Positions 16,227 through 23,249 of a stretch of 33,479 bases of DNA are shown piece by piece. Position numbers and translations under genes: made by a program. This DNA is from Isotricha intestinalis (lineage: Eukaryota > Ciliophora > Litostomatea > Vestibuliferida > Isotrichidae), in NCBI GenBank assembly GCA_023807065.1, contig JAJJLU010003753.1:1-33479 (forward strand), given 5' to 3'. Positions within the stretch are counted from its first letter, which is position 1; every line of letters begins with the position of its first letter. The notes beneath the pieces were generated by a model. The model was not told the DNA's origin. It searched no databases and was given only the letters and a program-made list of their open reading frames with translations.

Positions 16227-16676
16227 ATGGTTCGTAAAGAATTGGTTAGTTTGTTAGAAAAAAATATTTTGCTGTTTGCGAAATTGTCTGAACGTATTAA
16301 CCGGGATTTGGTGAATTTTGGTGAATATTCCCGTCAACAGGCGCAATTTTTAATTCGTCTGTATTTGGGCGGGCGCGTGCGGTTAAAGGATTTGGCGGCG
16401 CGGGAATTTTTGCCGGCACCGAATTTATGTGCTGCGTTTCGTAAAATGGAACGTGACGGTTTGGTTCTGCGTATGGTGGATGAAAATGACCGGCGTAATA
16501 CCTGGTATTCTGTTACGGAACATGGCGCCCGTGTTGCAATAAAATTTATAGAAATGTTTCATCAGGCGATTGCAACAATATTCAAAGATATTGATAAAAA
16601 TGATGAAGAAGAATTAATAAAATCTTTCAAAACAATGAATGGTATTTTGATGAAGATGGAGTCAAAAAATGCGTAA
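16227..16676 (+). CDS. MarR-family transcriptional regulator
   Basis: This 149-residue protein has the winged-helix MarR layout: an N-terminal dimerisation helix, a recognition region RLKDLAAREFLPAPNLCAAFRKMERDGLVLRM, the wing ENDRRNTWYSVTEHGARVA (DxRxxxxxLTxxG-type motif) and a C-terminal dimer helix. AGGGGG precedes the ATG. Its last 8 bases overlap the start of the TolC-like gene, so regulator and transporter are translationally linked. The ligand is unknown. Confidence 0.9.
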   Translation: MVRKELVSLLEKNILLFAKLSERINRDLVNFGEYSRQQAQFLIRLYLGGRVRLKDLAAREFLPAPNLCAAFRKMERDGLVLRMVDENDRRNTWYSVTEHGARVAIKFIEMFHQAIATIFKDIDKNDEEELIKSFKTMNGILMKMESKNA

Positions 16677-17988
16677 ATGTATTGTATTTGGTTTTGCGCT
16701 ATACGCCGGATTTTGCGGCATAGACGGGTATGCGATGGATTTGTCTTTGAACGATGCGGTGCAAAAAATTGTTGCCGAATCGAATGATTTGAAAAAGGCC
16801 GATGCAAACCTGAAAAAGGCCCAGGCATCATTGGATGTGGCGAATTCCAATCGGTGGTTCAGTATTGAAGGGTCGGCGACATATATGAATTTGGTAAATG
16901 TGGAAAAACCACTGGATTCATATAATGTAAAACTGCCGCCGGAAATTGGTGGATTGGTGCCCCAGTTGGCCGGTATAAACAACATAGAAATTCCAGATAA
17001 TATCTTTATGGCGGGTGTTACGATTACACAACCGATTTATACGTTTGGAAAAATTGGTAACGCGGTGGACAGTGTGCGCAGCGCAATTAAAATGGGCGAA
17101 TACAGTAAAGAGATGGTTATGCGCGAGGTTAAATATGCCGCCGCCGATATGTATTGGACCGCAAAAATGACCGATGAAATCGTCAAAATATCTAAGCAGG
17201 ATTTGGATTATGCAAAAGAGGCGAAACGGAATATAGCGGTGGCCGGGCGCGCAAACAGGTCAAACCTGGTTAAAATTGAATCCGATATTGCAACCAAAGA
17301 AATTAACCTTAGTGATGCAGAATTTAATCGGGATACCGCACATCGTATGTTAAAAATATTGGCGGGAATCGATGTTGATGAAGAATTAAACCTGACCGAT
17401 GAATTCCCGGATGAATTTCCGGAAATGGCAAATAAAAAATTGACCAATACGCCGGAATGGATGGTGTTGGACCAACAGGTCAAGATGTACGAGGCCCAGG
17501 CATCATCTAAACGTGCAAACGGTTATCCAACGTTGGCGGCGGTTGGGTCATATAACTATTCTACGATGGATAAAAGTTTCAAGAATATGTTTAATGATAA
17601 TGCATCACAATCGGCGTATTGGGGGTTGGCATTAAAGGTTCCTATTTTCAGTGGCGGTCTAAATCGCGCGAATGCCACGGTTGATGCCATGAATGCCGAG
17701 GCCGCACGCCAAGATTTAGACAAGTCTAGAAAATTAACAACGGAAAAATATTCCAATGCAATCAAGCAATACAATCATCTGCGCGAAAACCTTGGTGGAT
17801 TGAAAAATGCGCGGGATTTGGCGGCACGGGCGTATGGTTTTTCACGTGACCGATTTGCCGCAGGTCAAACATCGGCCGTTGAATTGGCGGATGTTTCGGC
17901 GGGTTTGTATCAATTAGATATGGCGTTGTTAAACGCAAAATACAAAATTTTGATGTCCGCAGAATCTGTGAAAAAATTAGGGGAATAG
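16669..17988 (+). CDS. TolC-family outer-membrane channel protein
   Basis: A signal peptide (about 1-22, GIDGYA) is followed by the outer-membrane efflux protein pattern: LSLNDAVQKIVAESNDLKKADANLKKAQASLDVA, GSATYMN, a second repeat starting near residue 255 (TPEWMVLDQQVKMYEAQASSKR) and GLALKVPIFSGGLNRANVDA-like sequence (the VPIFxGG motif). The C-terminal helix is RDRFAAGQTSAVELADVSAGLYQ. The 439 residues match the family. TolC proteins form trimeric outer-membrane ducts for tripartite export. The stop is two bases before the adaptor gene. Confidence 0.93.
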   Translation: MRKCIVFGFALYAGFCGIDGYAMDLSLNDAVQKIVAESNDLKKADANLKKAQASLDVANSNRWFSIEGSATYMNLVNVEKPLDSYNVKLPPEIGGLVPQLAGINNIEIPDNIFMAGVTITQPIYTFGKIGNAVDSVRSAIKMGEYSKEMVMREVKYAAADMYWTAKMTDEIVKISKQDLDYAKEAKRNIAVAGRANRSNLVKIESDIATKEINLSDAEFNRDTAHRMLKILAGIDVDEELNLTDEFPDEFPEMANKKLTNTPEWMVLDQQVKMYEAQASSKRANGYPTLAAVGSYNYSTMDKSFKNMFNDNASQSAYWGLALKVPIFSGGLNRANATVDAMNAEAARQDLDKSRKLTTEKYSNAIKQYNHLRENLGGLKNARDLAARAYGFSRDRFAAGQTSAVELADVSAGLYQLDMALLNAKYKILMSAESVKKLGE

Positions 17989-17989
17989 T

Positions 17990-18586
17990 ATGAGAATATT
18001 TGGACGAAAATTTGATGATAAAAAGGTCAAGAAAAACGTCTATACGGCGGTTTTAGTGGCTTTGATTGCGTGGTTTATATATCGGTTTGTTATGGTTGCG
18101 ATTGAATCACGTATGGTTGTGTTTAATCCTGTGCGTGATGCGAATAAAAATGGTACCATTGTGGAAACTATTGTTGTAAATAAAAAAACTGGAACAATAG
18201 ATTTCCCAATCGCAATAAAAAATAACCGTGCCTATGTTTCGGGTCGCGCACGTGCAAAATTGCGCGCGGGACAGAATATTTCCGGCGGTGGAACGATTGT
18301 ATCTGTGTCGGGAACGTTGGATTTAGATTCGGGAATGTATGTTGTACAAACGCGTGGCGCAACCGATGGTGTAAACAATGTTCAAATTCCGTGCAACGGT
18401 TATTTTGTGCCGGTCTATGCCGTGCGTGATGGTGTTGTTATGATTGAAAAATCGGGAATCGCGGTTTCGCAAAATGTTAATGTTGCGGCCCAAGATTCAG
18501 GCACCGCGTGCATATCGGGTGGAATAAACGATGGGGACATCGTGATTTTGTCCAAGGTTTCAAATAATCAAAAAGTCAGTAAATAA
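17990..18586 (+). CDS. Minimal periplasmic adaptor-like protein lacking the hairpin domain
   Basis: At 198 residues this is about half the size of a normal RND adaptor (about 370-400). An N-terminal membrane segment (about 20-36) precedes a short periplasmic part. Its last ~75 residues (GYFVPVYAVRDGVVMIEK to GINDGDIVILSKV) resemble the beta-barrel and membrane-proximal domains of membrane fusion proteins (family form VPxxAV...V...G..V.I..GL..GD.VV). The preceding SGTLDLDSGMYVVQT resembles the barrel strand around the D-x-x-T/S-G motif. No lipoyl half-motifs and no coiled-coil hairpin can be seen. The gene fits exactly between tolC and RND genes with no room for a lost segment, so it is probably a real short form. 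Family call is moderate. Confidence 0.7.
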   Translation: MRIFGRKFDDKKVKKNVYTAVLVALIAWFIYRFVMVAIESRMVVFNPVRDANKNGTIVETIVVNKKTGTIDFPIAIKNNRAYVSGRARAKLRAGQNISGGGTIVSVSGTLDLDSGMYVVQTRGATDGVNNVQIPCNGYFVPVYAVRDGVVMIEKSGIAVSQNVNVAAQDSGTACISGGINDGDIVILSKVSNNQKVSK

Positions 18587-18603
18587 TTTTTGGGGGATTT
18601 ATT

Positions 18604-21600
18604 ATGTTAAAGTTCTTTGTCAAGCGGCCTGTTACAACGGTTATGTTTGTTTTGCTGTGGGTGGTGTTGGGGTTGGTTTCTTTCCCCAAAATGAATATAG
18701 AGCGCACACCGGCGTTGGATTTTCCAATGGTAACTGCGACATTTGTGTACCCCGGTGCCGCACCCGCCGAAATAGAATCCCAGGTTATTAAAAAAGCCGA
18801 AGACGCAATGTCCCAAGTGCCGGAATTAAAGAAATTAACGTCCCAGGCATTCGAGAACGGTGGATATGTTATGGCGGAATTTAATTTGGGTGTAAACGTT
18901 AATGACAAGGCCAGTGAAGTTAAATCTAAAATCGATGCCTTGGCATCGGAATTCCCAACCGATTTGAAACAGCCGGTTATTGAAAAATTAAATCCTTTAC
19001 AAACATCTGTGGTCGATATTGCGTTATCGGGCGCGTCTTTACGTGATTTGAAGGAATATGCAGATAACACATTGGCAAACAAAATAACAGGTATTAATGG
19101 TGTTGCCAGTGTATCGGTTTTCGGTGGCGAAGAACGCGCGATTCGTGTGGCGTTAAATCCAGAATCTATGGCGGCACACGGTGTTACGATTATGGATGTT
19201 GTTTCTGCATTTGGGGCCAGTAATATGAACGTGCCCGGCGGCAAGATAGAGGCGGGCGCAGATTCATCCAGTGTGCGATTTATCGGCGAATTCGAATCGG
19301 TTGATGCGATTGGAAATCTGCATATCACAACCGCCGAAGGACAAAAGTTCCGCGTTGCGGATATTGCGAGCGTGACAGATTCTGCGCGTGATATTGAAAA
19401 CGGTGCACGATTTAATGGCCAAGATGTTGTTATCGCATCGGTTATCAAGGCAACAGATGGAAATGCAATAAAAATATCGCGCGCATTAAACAAAGAATTG
19501 CCGAATTTTACACGCGATTTGAAATCGCGGTTCCCGGATGCACAAATGGAAATAATATCTGATTCATCTGTTGTTGTTTCAAATGAAACGTCCAGTACAA
19601 TTAACGGAATAGTGCTTGGTGTTGTGTTGACAATAATTGTGTTGTTGGTATTTACAAGAAATTGGCGTTCAACAATTATCGCAGGTGTTGTGATACCGGC
19701 ATCTTTGATTGCAGGTTTCTTCTTTGTGGATGCCAGTGGTTTTACAATAAACGCGATGACTTTGTTGGCGTATTCGTCGGCATTGGGAACGTTGGTGTCA
19801 AATGCGATTATTTTGATTGAGGCCGCACTGCAAGAAATGCGCAGCGGCAAAGACCCTGAGGTCGCCGCGTTGGACGGAACCAAAAAGGTTGCGGTTTCTG
19901 TGTTCGCCGGCGTTGGAACGAACGTTGTGGTGTTCTTGCCGTTGGCGTTTATGGGCGGAATTGCCGGTAAATTTATGTCGCAATTTGGTATGACGGTTGT
20001 TTATTTGACGGTGCTGTCGCTGATATTCTCGTTCACGTTGGCACCAATGATGATTGCCAAGATTTTACGCCTGCCGCGGATGCGACACATATCAATCAAT
20101 ATGGCAAAGCGTTCCCCAATGGAAAAATGGTTTGCGTATCAATATAAACATTCGGGTCGCGTTATTTTGATGGCGGTTGGGGTACTGATTGCGTCGGCGT
20201 TTTTAATGCGATTCACCGGAAATGAATTTAGCCCCGCAACCGATGCGAACGAGATAAATATTACCGCACGTGCGCCAATGGGGGCAACATATGAAAAATC
20301 CAGGGACATTGCCACAAAAATAGAAAATACTTTGGCAAATTTTCCAGATGTAAAATCAACATCTGTTAAAATCGGTGAACGCGGTCTGCAAAACATTGCG
20401 GTGAAAATAAAATTGGTGGAAAAATCAGACCGCCGGCACAGTGATAAGGAAATCGCACGATTGATGTTGCCGGAACTGCACAAGATTCCAGATGCGGAAA
20501 TCCAGGTCCGCGCGGGCGAGGGGGTATCCAGTGCCATATCGGCCGATATTGTTTTGAATATATTTGGTGAAGATGACGCAAAACGTCAAGAATATGCGTT
20601 ACGGGCATTAAACGCGATAAATAATATTCCAGAGGTTCAAACGGCGGTACTTGCCCAACAAACGCCGGGTGATGAAATACGGTTTATGCCCGATGCCGAT
20701 AAAATGGATTTTTGGGGAATAAAAAATTCTTATGCAGGCGGGGCGTTGCGAACGGCGCTGTATGGAAACGATACATATAAATACAAAGAAAACGGCGAAG
20801 AATACCCGATTATATTGGAATTCGCACGGCCGTTCCAAGACGCGTCTTTGTTTAATAATGTGTTGCTGAATTCACAAAAGGGTATGGTTGCCATTGCGGA
20901 TTTGGGTGAAATTAAGCGCGTGCCGGCGACACCGGATATTCGTCGGTTGGATAAAAACCGCGTAACAGAAATCGATATCAATATCGGTAAGTCAACCAGT
21001 GGTCCCGTCCAACAAAAAATTGTTAAAGAATTGGACCGGATTAAATGGGATGCCGGATACAGTTATGAATTTGGTGGTATGGCAGAAATTCAAAGCGAAA
21101 CAACCGGTGAAATAGGTCAGGCATTTTTGTTGGCGACAATTTTGACATTTATGTTGTTGGCGGCGATTTTGAATTCACTGATTCACCCGTTCACGATTGC
21201 GACATCTATTATAACCAGTTTTGCCGGTGTGTTTATATTACTGTTCTTGTCGGGGGCATCGACAAATGTTGGTGCGATGTTGGCATTTGTTATGTTGGTT
21301 GGTTTGGTTGTGAATAATAATATTTTGGTGTTGGAACCAACAATCGCGCGCATAAGACGTGGGCAAAACCTGAAAGTCGCACTGTGGACCGAATTAAACG
21401 CAAAAAAGAATATGGTGTTGATGACCTCTATCGCGGTTATGGCGGGTATGTTGCCGCAACTGTGGAGTGCCGATGGTATGAAACGCGCGATGGCGGCGGT
21501 TATGATTGGTGGTATGTTGGCATCATTGATATGGACGTTTGTTCTTACACCGGCGTTGTTCTTTGCGTTGGAACGGTTGCGCCAAAAATTAAAAGAAAAA

Positions 21601-21606
21601 AAATAA
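18604..21606 (+). CDS. RND (HAE1-like) permease with substituted proton-relay residues
   Basis: The 1000 residues have the RND layout: N-terminal KRPVTTVMFVLLWVVLG, porter domain start FVYPGAAPAEIESQV, TM2-6 (about 333-495), second porter half, and TM8-12 from about 840. In AcrB the TM4 pair Asp407-Asp408 and TM10 Lys940 carry the proton. Here TM4 reads LVSNAIILIE (Ser399-Asn400) and TM10 reads GLVVNNNILVLE (Asn904 for Lys). The following MTS of TM11 is kept, but the Arg before it is not. No other Asp lies at the TM4 site, so canonical proton coupling looks impossible unless another residue replaces it. GGGGG precedes the ATG. The frame is intact with no sign of decay. Confidence 0.92.
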   Translation: MLKFFVKRPVTTVMFVLLWVVLGLVSFPKMNIERTPALDFPMVTATFVYPGAAPAEIESQVIKKAEDAMSQVPELKKLTSQAFENGGYVMAEFNLGVNVNDKASEVKSKIDALASEFPTDLKQPVIEKLNPLQTSVVDIALSGASLRDLKEYADNTLANKITGINGVASVSVFGGEERAIRVALNPESMAAHGVTIMDVVSAFGASNMNVPGGKIEAGADSSSVRFIGEFESVDAIGNLHITTAEGQKFRVADIASVTDSARDIENGARFNGQDVVIASVIKATDGNAIKISRALNKELPNFTRDLKSRFPDAQMEIISDSSVVVSNETSSTINGIVLGVVLTIIVLLVFTRNWRSTIIAGVVIPASLIAGFFFVDASGFTINAMTLLAYSSALGTLVSNAIILIEAALQEMRSGKDPEVAALDGTKKVAVSVFAGVGTNVVVFLPLAFMGGIAGKFMSQFGMTVVYLTVLSLIFSFTLAPMMIAKILRLPRMRHISINMAKRSPMEKWFAYQYKHSGRVILMAVGVLIASAFLMRFTGNEFSPATDANEINITARAPMGATYEKSRDIATKIENTLANFPDVKSTSVKIGERGLQNIAVKIKLVEKSDRRHSDKEIARLMLPELHKIPDAEIQVRAGEGVSSAISADIVLNIFGEDDAKRQEYALRALNAINNIPEVQTAVLAQQTPGDEIRFMPDADKMDFWGIKNSYAGGALRTALYGNDTYKYKENGEEYPIILEFARPFQDASLFNNVLLNSQKGMVAIADLGEIKRVPATPDIRRLDKNRVTEIDINIGKSTSGPVQQKIVKELDRIKWDAGYSYEFGGMAEIQSETTGEIGQAFLLATILTFMLLAAILNSLIHPFTIATSIITSFAGVFILLFLSGASTNVGAMLAFVMLVGLVVNNNILVLEPTIARIRRGQNLKVALWTELNAKKNMVLMTSIAVMAGMLPQLWSADGMKRAMAAVMIGGMLASLIWTFVLTPALFFALERLRQKLKEKK

Positions 21607-21607
21607 A

Positions 21608-22066
21608 ATGGTACAAGAAATTAGATTTTGTAAGCCTGAGGGTGAATATTGGTTTTTAAGTCCACTGGCGGCATTTCCAATAAAAATGTCCGTGGATGGT
21701 AAAGCTTTTACCTTTCCAACGGTGGAACATTATTACCAGGCGATGAAATTTTATGTGTCTGATCCGCGTTTCCACATTGTTTTGCATCAAGACAATCCCG
21801 ATATGGCGCGATTGCTTACAAAAACACCGGAATATAAAACAAATCGTCGCGCCAATTTTGATGGGCGGAAATTTGAAATTATGGAAAACGCGTTGCGCGC
21901 AAAGTTCGCACAAAACCATGATGCGGCGGAAATGTTAAAATCTACGGGTGATGCGATACTGATAAAATCTTGCCCGGTGTGTTATAAGTGCGGTTTTGGG
22001 GAAGGTTCCGGATTTAATCGTATTGGAAAAGTGTTGATGCAAATTCGTGCCGAATTGCAAAAGTAA
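21608..22066 (+). CDS. NADAR (YbiA-like) domain protein
   Basis: This 152-residue protein has the NADAR/YbiA pattern: YWFLSPLAAFPIKM, FPTVEHYYQAMKF (with the conserved Glu-His), a helical middle, ENALRAKFAQNHDAAEMLKSTGD and the closing GFGEGSGFNRIGKVLMQIRAEL. Family members are N-glycosidases that act on riboflavin-pathway intermediates or remove ADP-ribose from DNA guanine in toxin-antitoxin-like pairs. Cys residues in SCPVCYKCGFGEG replace the family's usual Trp/Asp region, which may alter substrate. The ATG is one base after the RND stop, so translation is coupled to the pump operon. No DarT-type partner is seen in the window. Confidence 0.85.
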   Translation: MVQEIRFCKPEGEYWFLSPLAAFPIKMSVDGKAFTFPTVEHYYQAMKFYVSDPRFHIVLHQDNPDMARLLTKTPEYKTNRRANFDGRKFEIMENALRAKFAQNHDAAEMLKSTGDAILIKSCPVCYKCGFGEGSGFNRIGKVLMQIRAELQK

Positions 22067-22094
22067 TATTTACTGGGCGTGGTCCCGTTTTTGT

Positions 22095-22122
22095 TTGATA
22101 TATTTATTTATATGTATATAAT
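22095..22122 (+). promoter_or_regulatory. Promoter of the HAD phosphatase gene
   Basis: TTGATA (22095-22100), 16 bases, TATAAT (22117-22122). The predicted start is near 22129, leaving room for AAAAAAGGA before the start codon. The gap 22067-22094 holds no clear terminator. Confidence 0.6.
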
Positions 22123-22145
22123 GCGGTGAATAAAAAAGGATGAAA

Positions 22146-22742
22146 ATGTTAAAGCGTGTTAATGTTGTGTTGTTTGATTTTGATGGAACATTGTCTTGGC
22201 CCGATTCGAATATGGCGTTCGGGCGTTACTGTTTTCGACATTCGATTCGACCGTGGTTGTTTTTGCCGTTAATTGCTGTTTGTTTTATTGTACGCATATT
22301 TAACCCGGGGGGGCTTTGGTGGCGGCAAAATATTCGTCGTTTTATAACGCGTGATATGGTTACGCGATTCGCGCCGGACTTTATAAAATCGCATATTCGA
22401 AACCGATTCGGTTGGGCGGCGGACAAAGTTGCCGATGAACGCGCACGCGGAAATATGGTTGTGTTGTTAAGTGCTTCACCGGATTATTTGATTCCAAAAT
22501 TGGTGGTTGACATGCGGTTCGATGCGGTAATCTGTTCGCAAATGGATTCGGCGCAGCCGTGGAAATATAAAGCATTTTGTTGGGGTAAAAATAAAGTTGT
22601 GATGATGGACGCGTGGGCGCGCGAACATAAATTTATACCAAATGTTATCCGCGCATATTCGGACAGCAAAAGCGATTTACCAATGATGGAAATCGCCGAC
22701 CAACAAATTTGGATAAACCCAAAAACCGGATTGCCACGATAG
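22146..22742 (+). CDS. HAD-IB family phosphatase (PgpC-like)
   Basis: Motif I FDFDGTLS (nucleophile and acid/base Asp), motif II LLSASPDY, a lysine in the WKYKAF stretch (motif III region) and motif IV YSDSKSDLPMM define the HAD-IB fold (PgpC/SerB branch). A hydrophobic, Trp-rich segment (about 34-55) may insert in the inner membrane, as in phosphatidylglycerophosphatase C. The likely substrate is therefore a membrane phospholipid phosphate, but this is inference. An in-frame ATG two codons earlier (22140) overlaps the AGGA at 22137-22140. The ATG at 22146 has correct spacing (5 bases), so it is chosen. About 198 residues. Confidence 0.85.
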   Translation: MLKRVNVVLFDFDGTLSWPDSNMAFGRYCFRHSIRPWLFLPLIAVCFIVRIFNPGGLWWRQNIRRFITRDMVTRFAPDFIKSHIRNRFGWAADKVADERARGNMVVLLSASPDYLIPKLVVDMRFDAVICSQMDSAQPWKYKAFCWGKNKVVMMDAWAREHKFIPNVIRAYSDSKSDLPMMEIADQQIWINPKTGLPR

Positions 22743-22864
22743 TGGTTAGTTCGTCCCGGCACCTTTGGTGCCGCGGTCGCGACGGGTGTAAGTGATTAGT
22801 CCCCACCTCGCCAAGGTTTCGTGGGGCAAGGGTTGGTACGGGTGCAGATGCACCCGTGTTTTTT
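22743..22864 (+). ncRNA. GC-rich three-hairpin RNA segment ending in an intrinsic terminator
   Basis: After the phosphatase stop comes a GC-rich run. It contains GGCACC/GGTGCC with a TTT loop (about 22758-22772), CCCCAC/GTGGGG (about 22801-22826) and ACGGGTGCA/TGCACCCGT (22838-22846 and 22849-22857) followed by GTTTTTT. The last is a near-perfect intrinsic terminator. The first two are more structure than a plain 3' UTR needs, so this may be a 3'-UTR-derived small RNA. SRP, 6S and tmRNA signatures are not found. No promoter of its own is evident. Confidence 0.45.
22838..22864 (+). terminator. Intrinsic terminator after the HAD phosphatase
   Basis: A 9-bp perfect stem ACGGGTGCA/TGCACCCGT with a GA loop is followed by GTTTTTT. 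It ends two bases before the palindromic element. Confidence 0.85.
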
Positions 22865-22865
22865 A

Positions 22866-22992
22866 TGCGACACCCCGGCGGGGTTCCACCCGCCACCCCT
22901 CTAGCCAGAGGGGAATGGTAGTTTACAACGGGTCATACAAAAGTTCCCCTCTGGCCAGAGGGGTGCCCCGTGGAACGGGGCGGGGTGTCGCA
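22866..22992. mobile_element. MITE-like nested-palindrome element, 127 bp
   Basis: Perfect 12-bp terminal inverted repeats TGCGACACCCCG (22866-22877) and CGGGGTGTCGCA (22981-22992) bound the element. Inside are, symmetrically, GGCGGG/CCCGCC (22877-22894), CCCCTCT/AGAGGGG (22896-22913), a unique centre, an 18-bp perfect palindrome CCCCTCTGGCCAGAGGGG (22946-22963) and GCCCCG/CGGGGC (22965-22981). No reading frame fits. No clear target duplication is seen. It resembles non-autonomous or REP/BIME-type elements. It separates a terminator from the promoter of the next gene. Confidence 0.7.
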
Positions 22993-23005
22993 ATATATTT
23001 TTATT

Positions 23006-23034
23006 TTGTGCTTAGTGCGATTTTATGATACAAT
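23006..23034 (+). promoter_or_regulatory. Promoter of the structured leader and Cys-rich exported gene
   Basis: TTGTGC (23006-23011), 17 bases, TACAAT (23029-23034) with a TGn extended -10 (23026-23028). The predicted start is near 23041, immediately before the first pairing element of the leader. Confidence 0.6.
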
Positions 23035-23040
23035 GTCCCT

Positions 23041-23220
23041 GATGTGGTGGGTTACCACATTGGGGCGTCAGAACCTCTAATTTTTCGGTGTCCGTGGGGA
23101 CATAAAACTCCTCCAACCAAAGTGCGGTTGGAGGGCGGTGAATATATTGAATAAGCCCGCTATTTTCCGAAAATTATAGTTCTGAACCTCCAACCACATG
23201 AATTTTTCTTGTGGTTTTTT
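23041..23220 (+). ncRNA. Structured 5' leader with alternative terminator pairing (riboswitch-like)
   Basis: About 180 nt between a promoter and an intrinsic terminator fold into a multibranched form. ATGTGGT (23042-23048) can pair with ACCACAT at 23054-23060 or at 23193-23199. TCAGAAC (23068-23074) pairs with GTTCTGA (23179-23185), and TAATTTTTCGG (23078-23088) with CCGAAAATTA (23167-23176). TGTCC/GGACA (23089-23102) and CCTCCAACC/GGTTGGAGG (23110-23118, 23126-23134) form inner hairpins. CCTCCAACCA recurs at 23187-23196 inside the terminator's 5' side, so GGTTGGAGG could pair there and block the terminator. No known riboswitch signature is recognised. A leader controlling the gene at 23250 is the simplest reading. 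Confidence 0.6.
23192..23220 (+). terminator. Terminator inside the 5' leader (attenuator candidate)
   Basis: AACCACA (23192-23198) and TGTGGTT (23210-23216) form the stem, and T-run 23215-23220 follows. It lies 30 bases before the start codon at 23250, with no promoter in between, so gene expression depends on read-through. Confidence 0.7.
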
Positions 23221-23249
23221 GTTTGTTGATAGTTTGCGAGGAAATTACC

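Noticed and set aside
17990..18586. Adaptor as a frameshifted fragment of a longer gene
   Set aside because: It starts two bases after the tolC stop and its stop is 17 bases before the RND start, with its own membrane anchor, so no lost portion is visible in the flanks.
18576..19883. Antisense 435-codon frame opposite the RND gene
   Set aside because: It mirrors the codon pattern of the well-supported RND permease, is Ser/Thr/Ala/Ile-rich without a domain, and has no start signal.
22067..22094. Possible terminator GGG-CGTGGT-CCC plus T-run after the NADAR gene
   Set aside because: Only three stem pairs; too weak to call.
22894..22965. Repeated CCCCTCT...AGAGGGG units considered as a CRISPR array
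   Set aside because: Only two inverted copies with one spacer and no cas genes; better explained by the palindromic element.
23041..23220. Identification of the leader as 6S, tmRNA, SRP or RNase P RNA
   Set aside because: None of their conserved sequence signatures (such as GGAAGCAGC-type SRP loop or the RNase P GAGGAAAGTCC block) is present; the same holds for 32204-32431.
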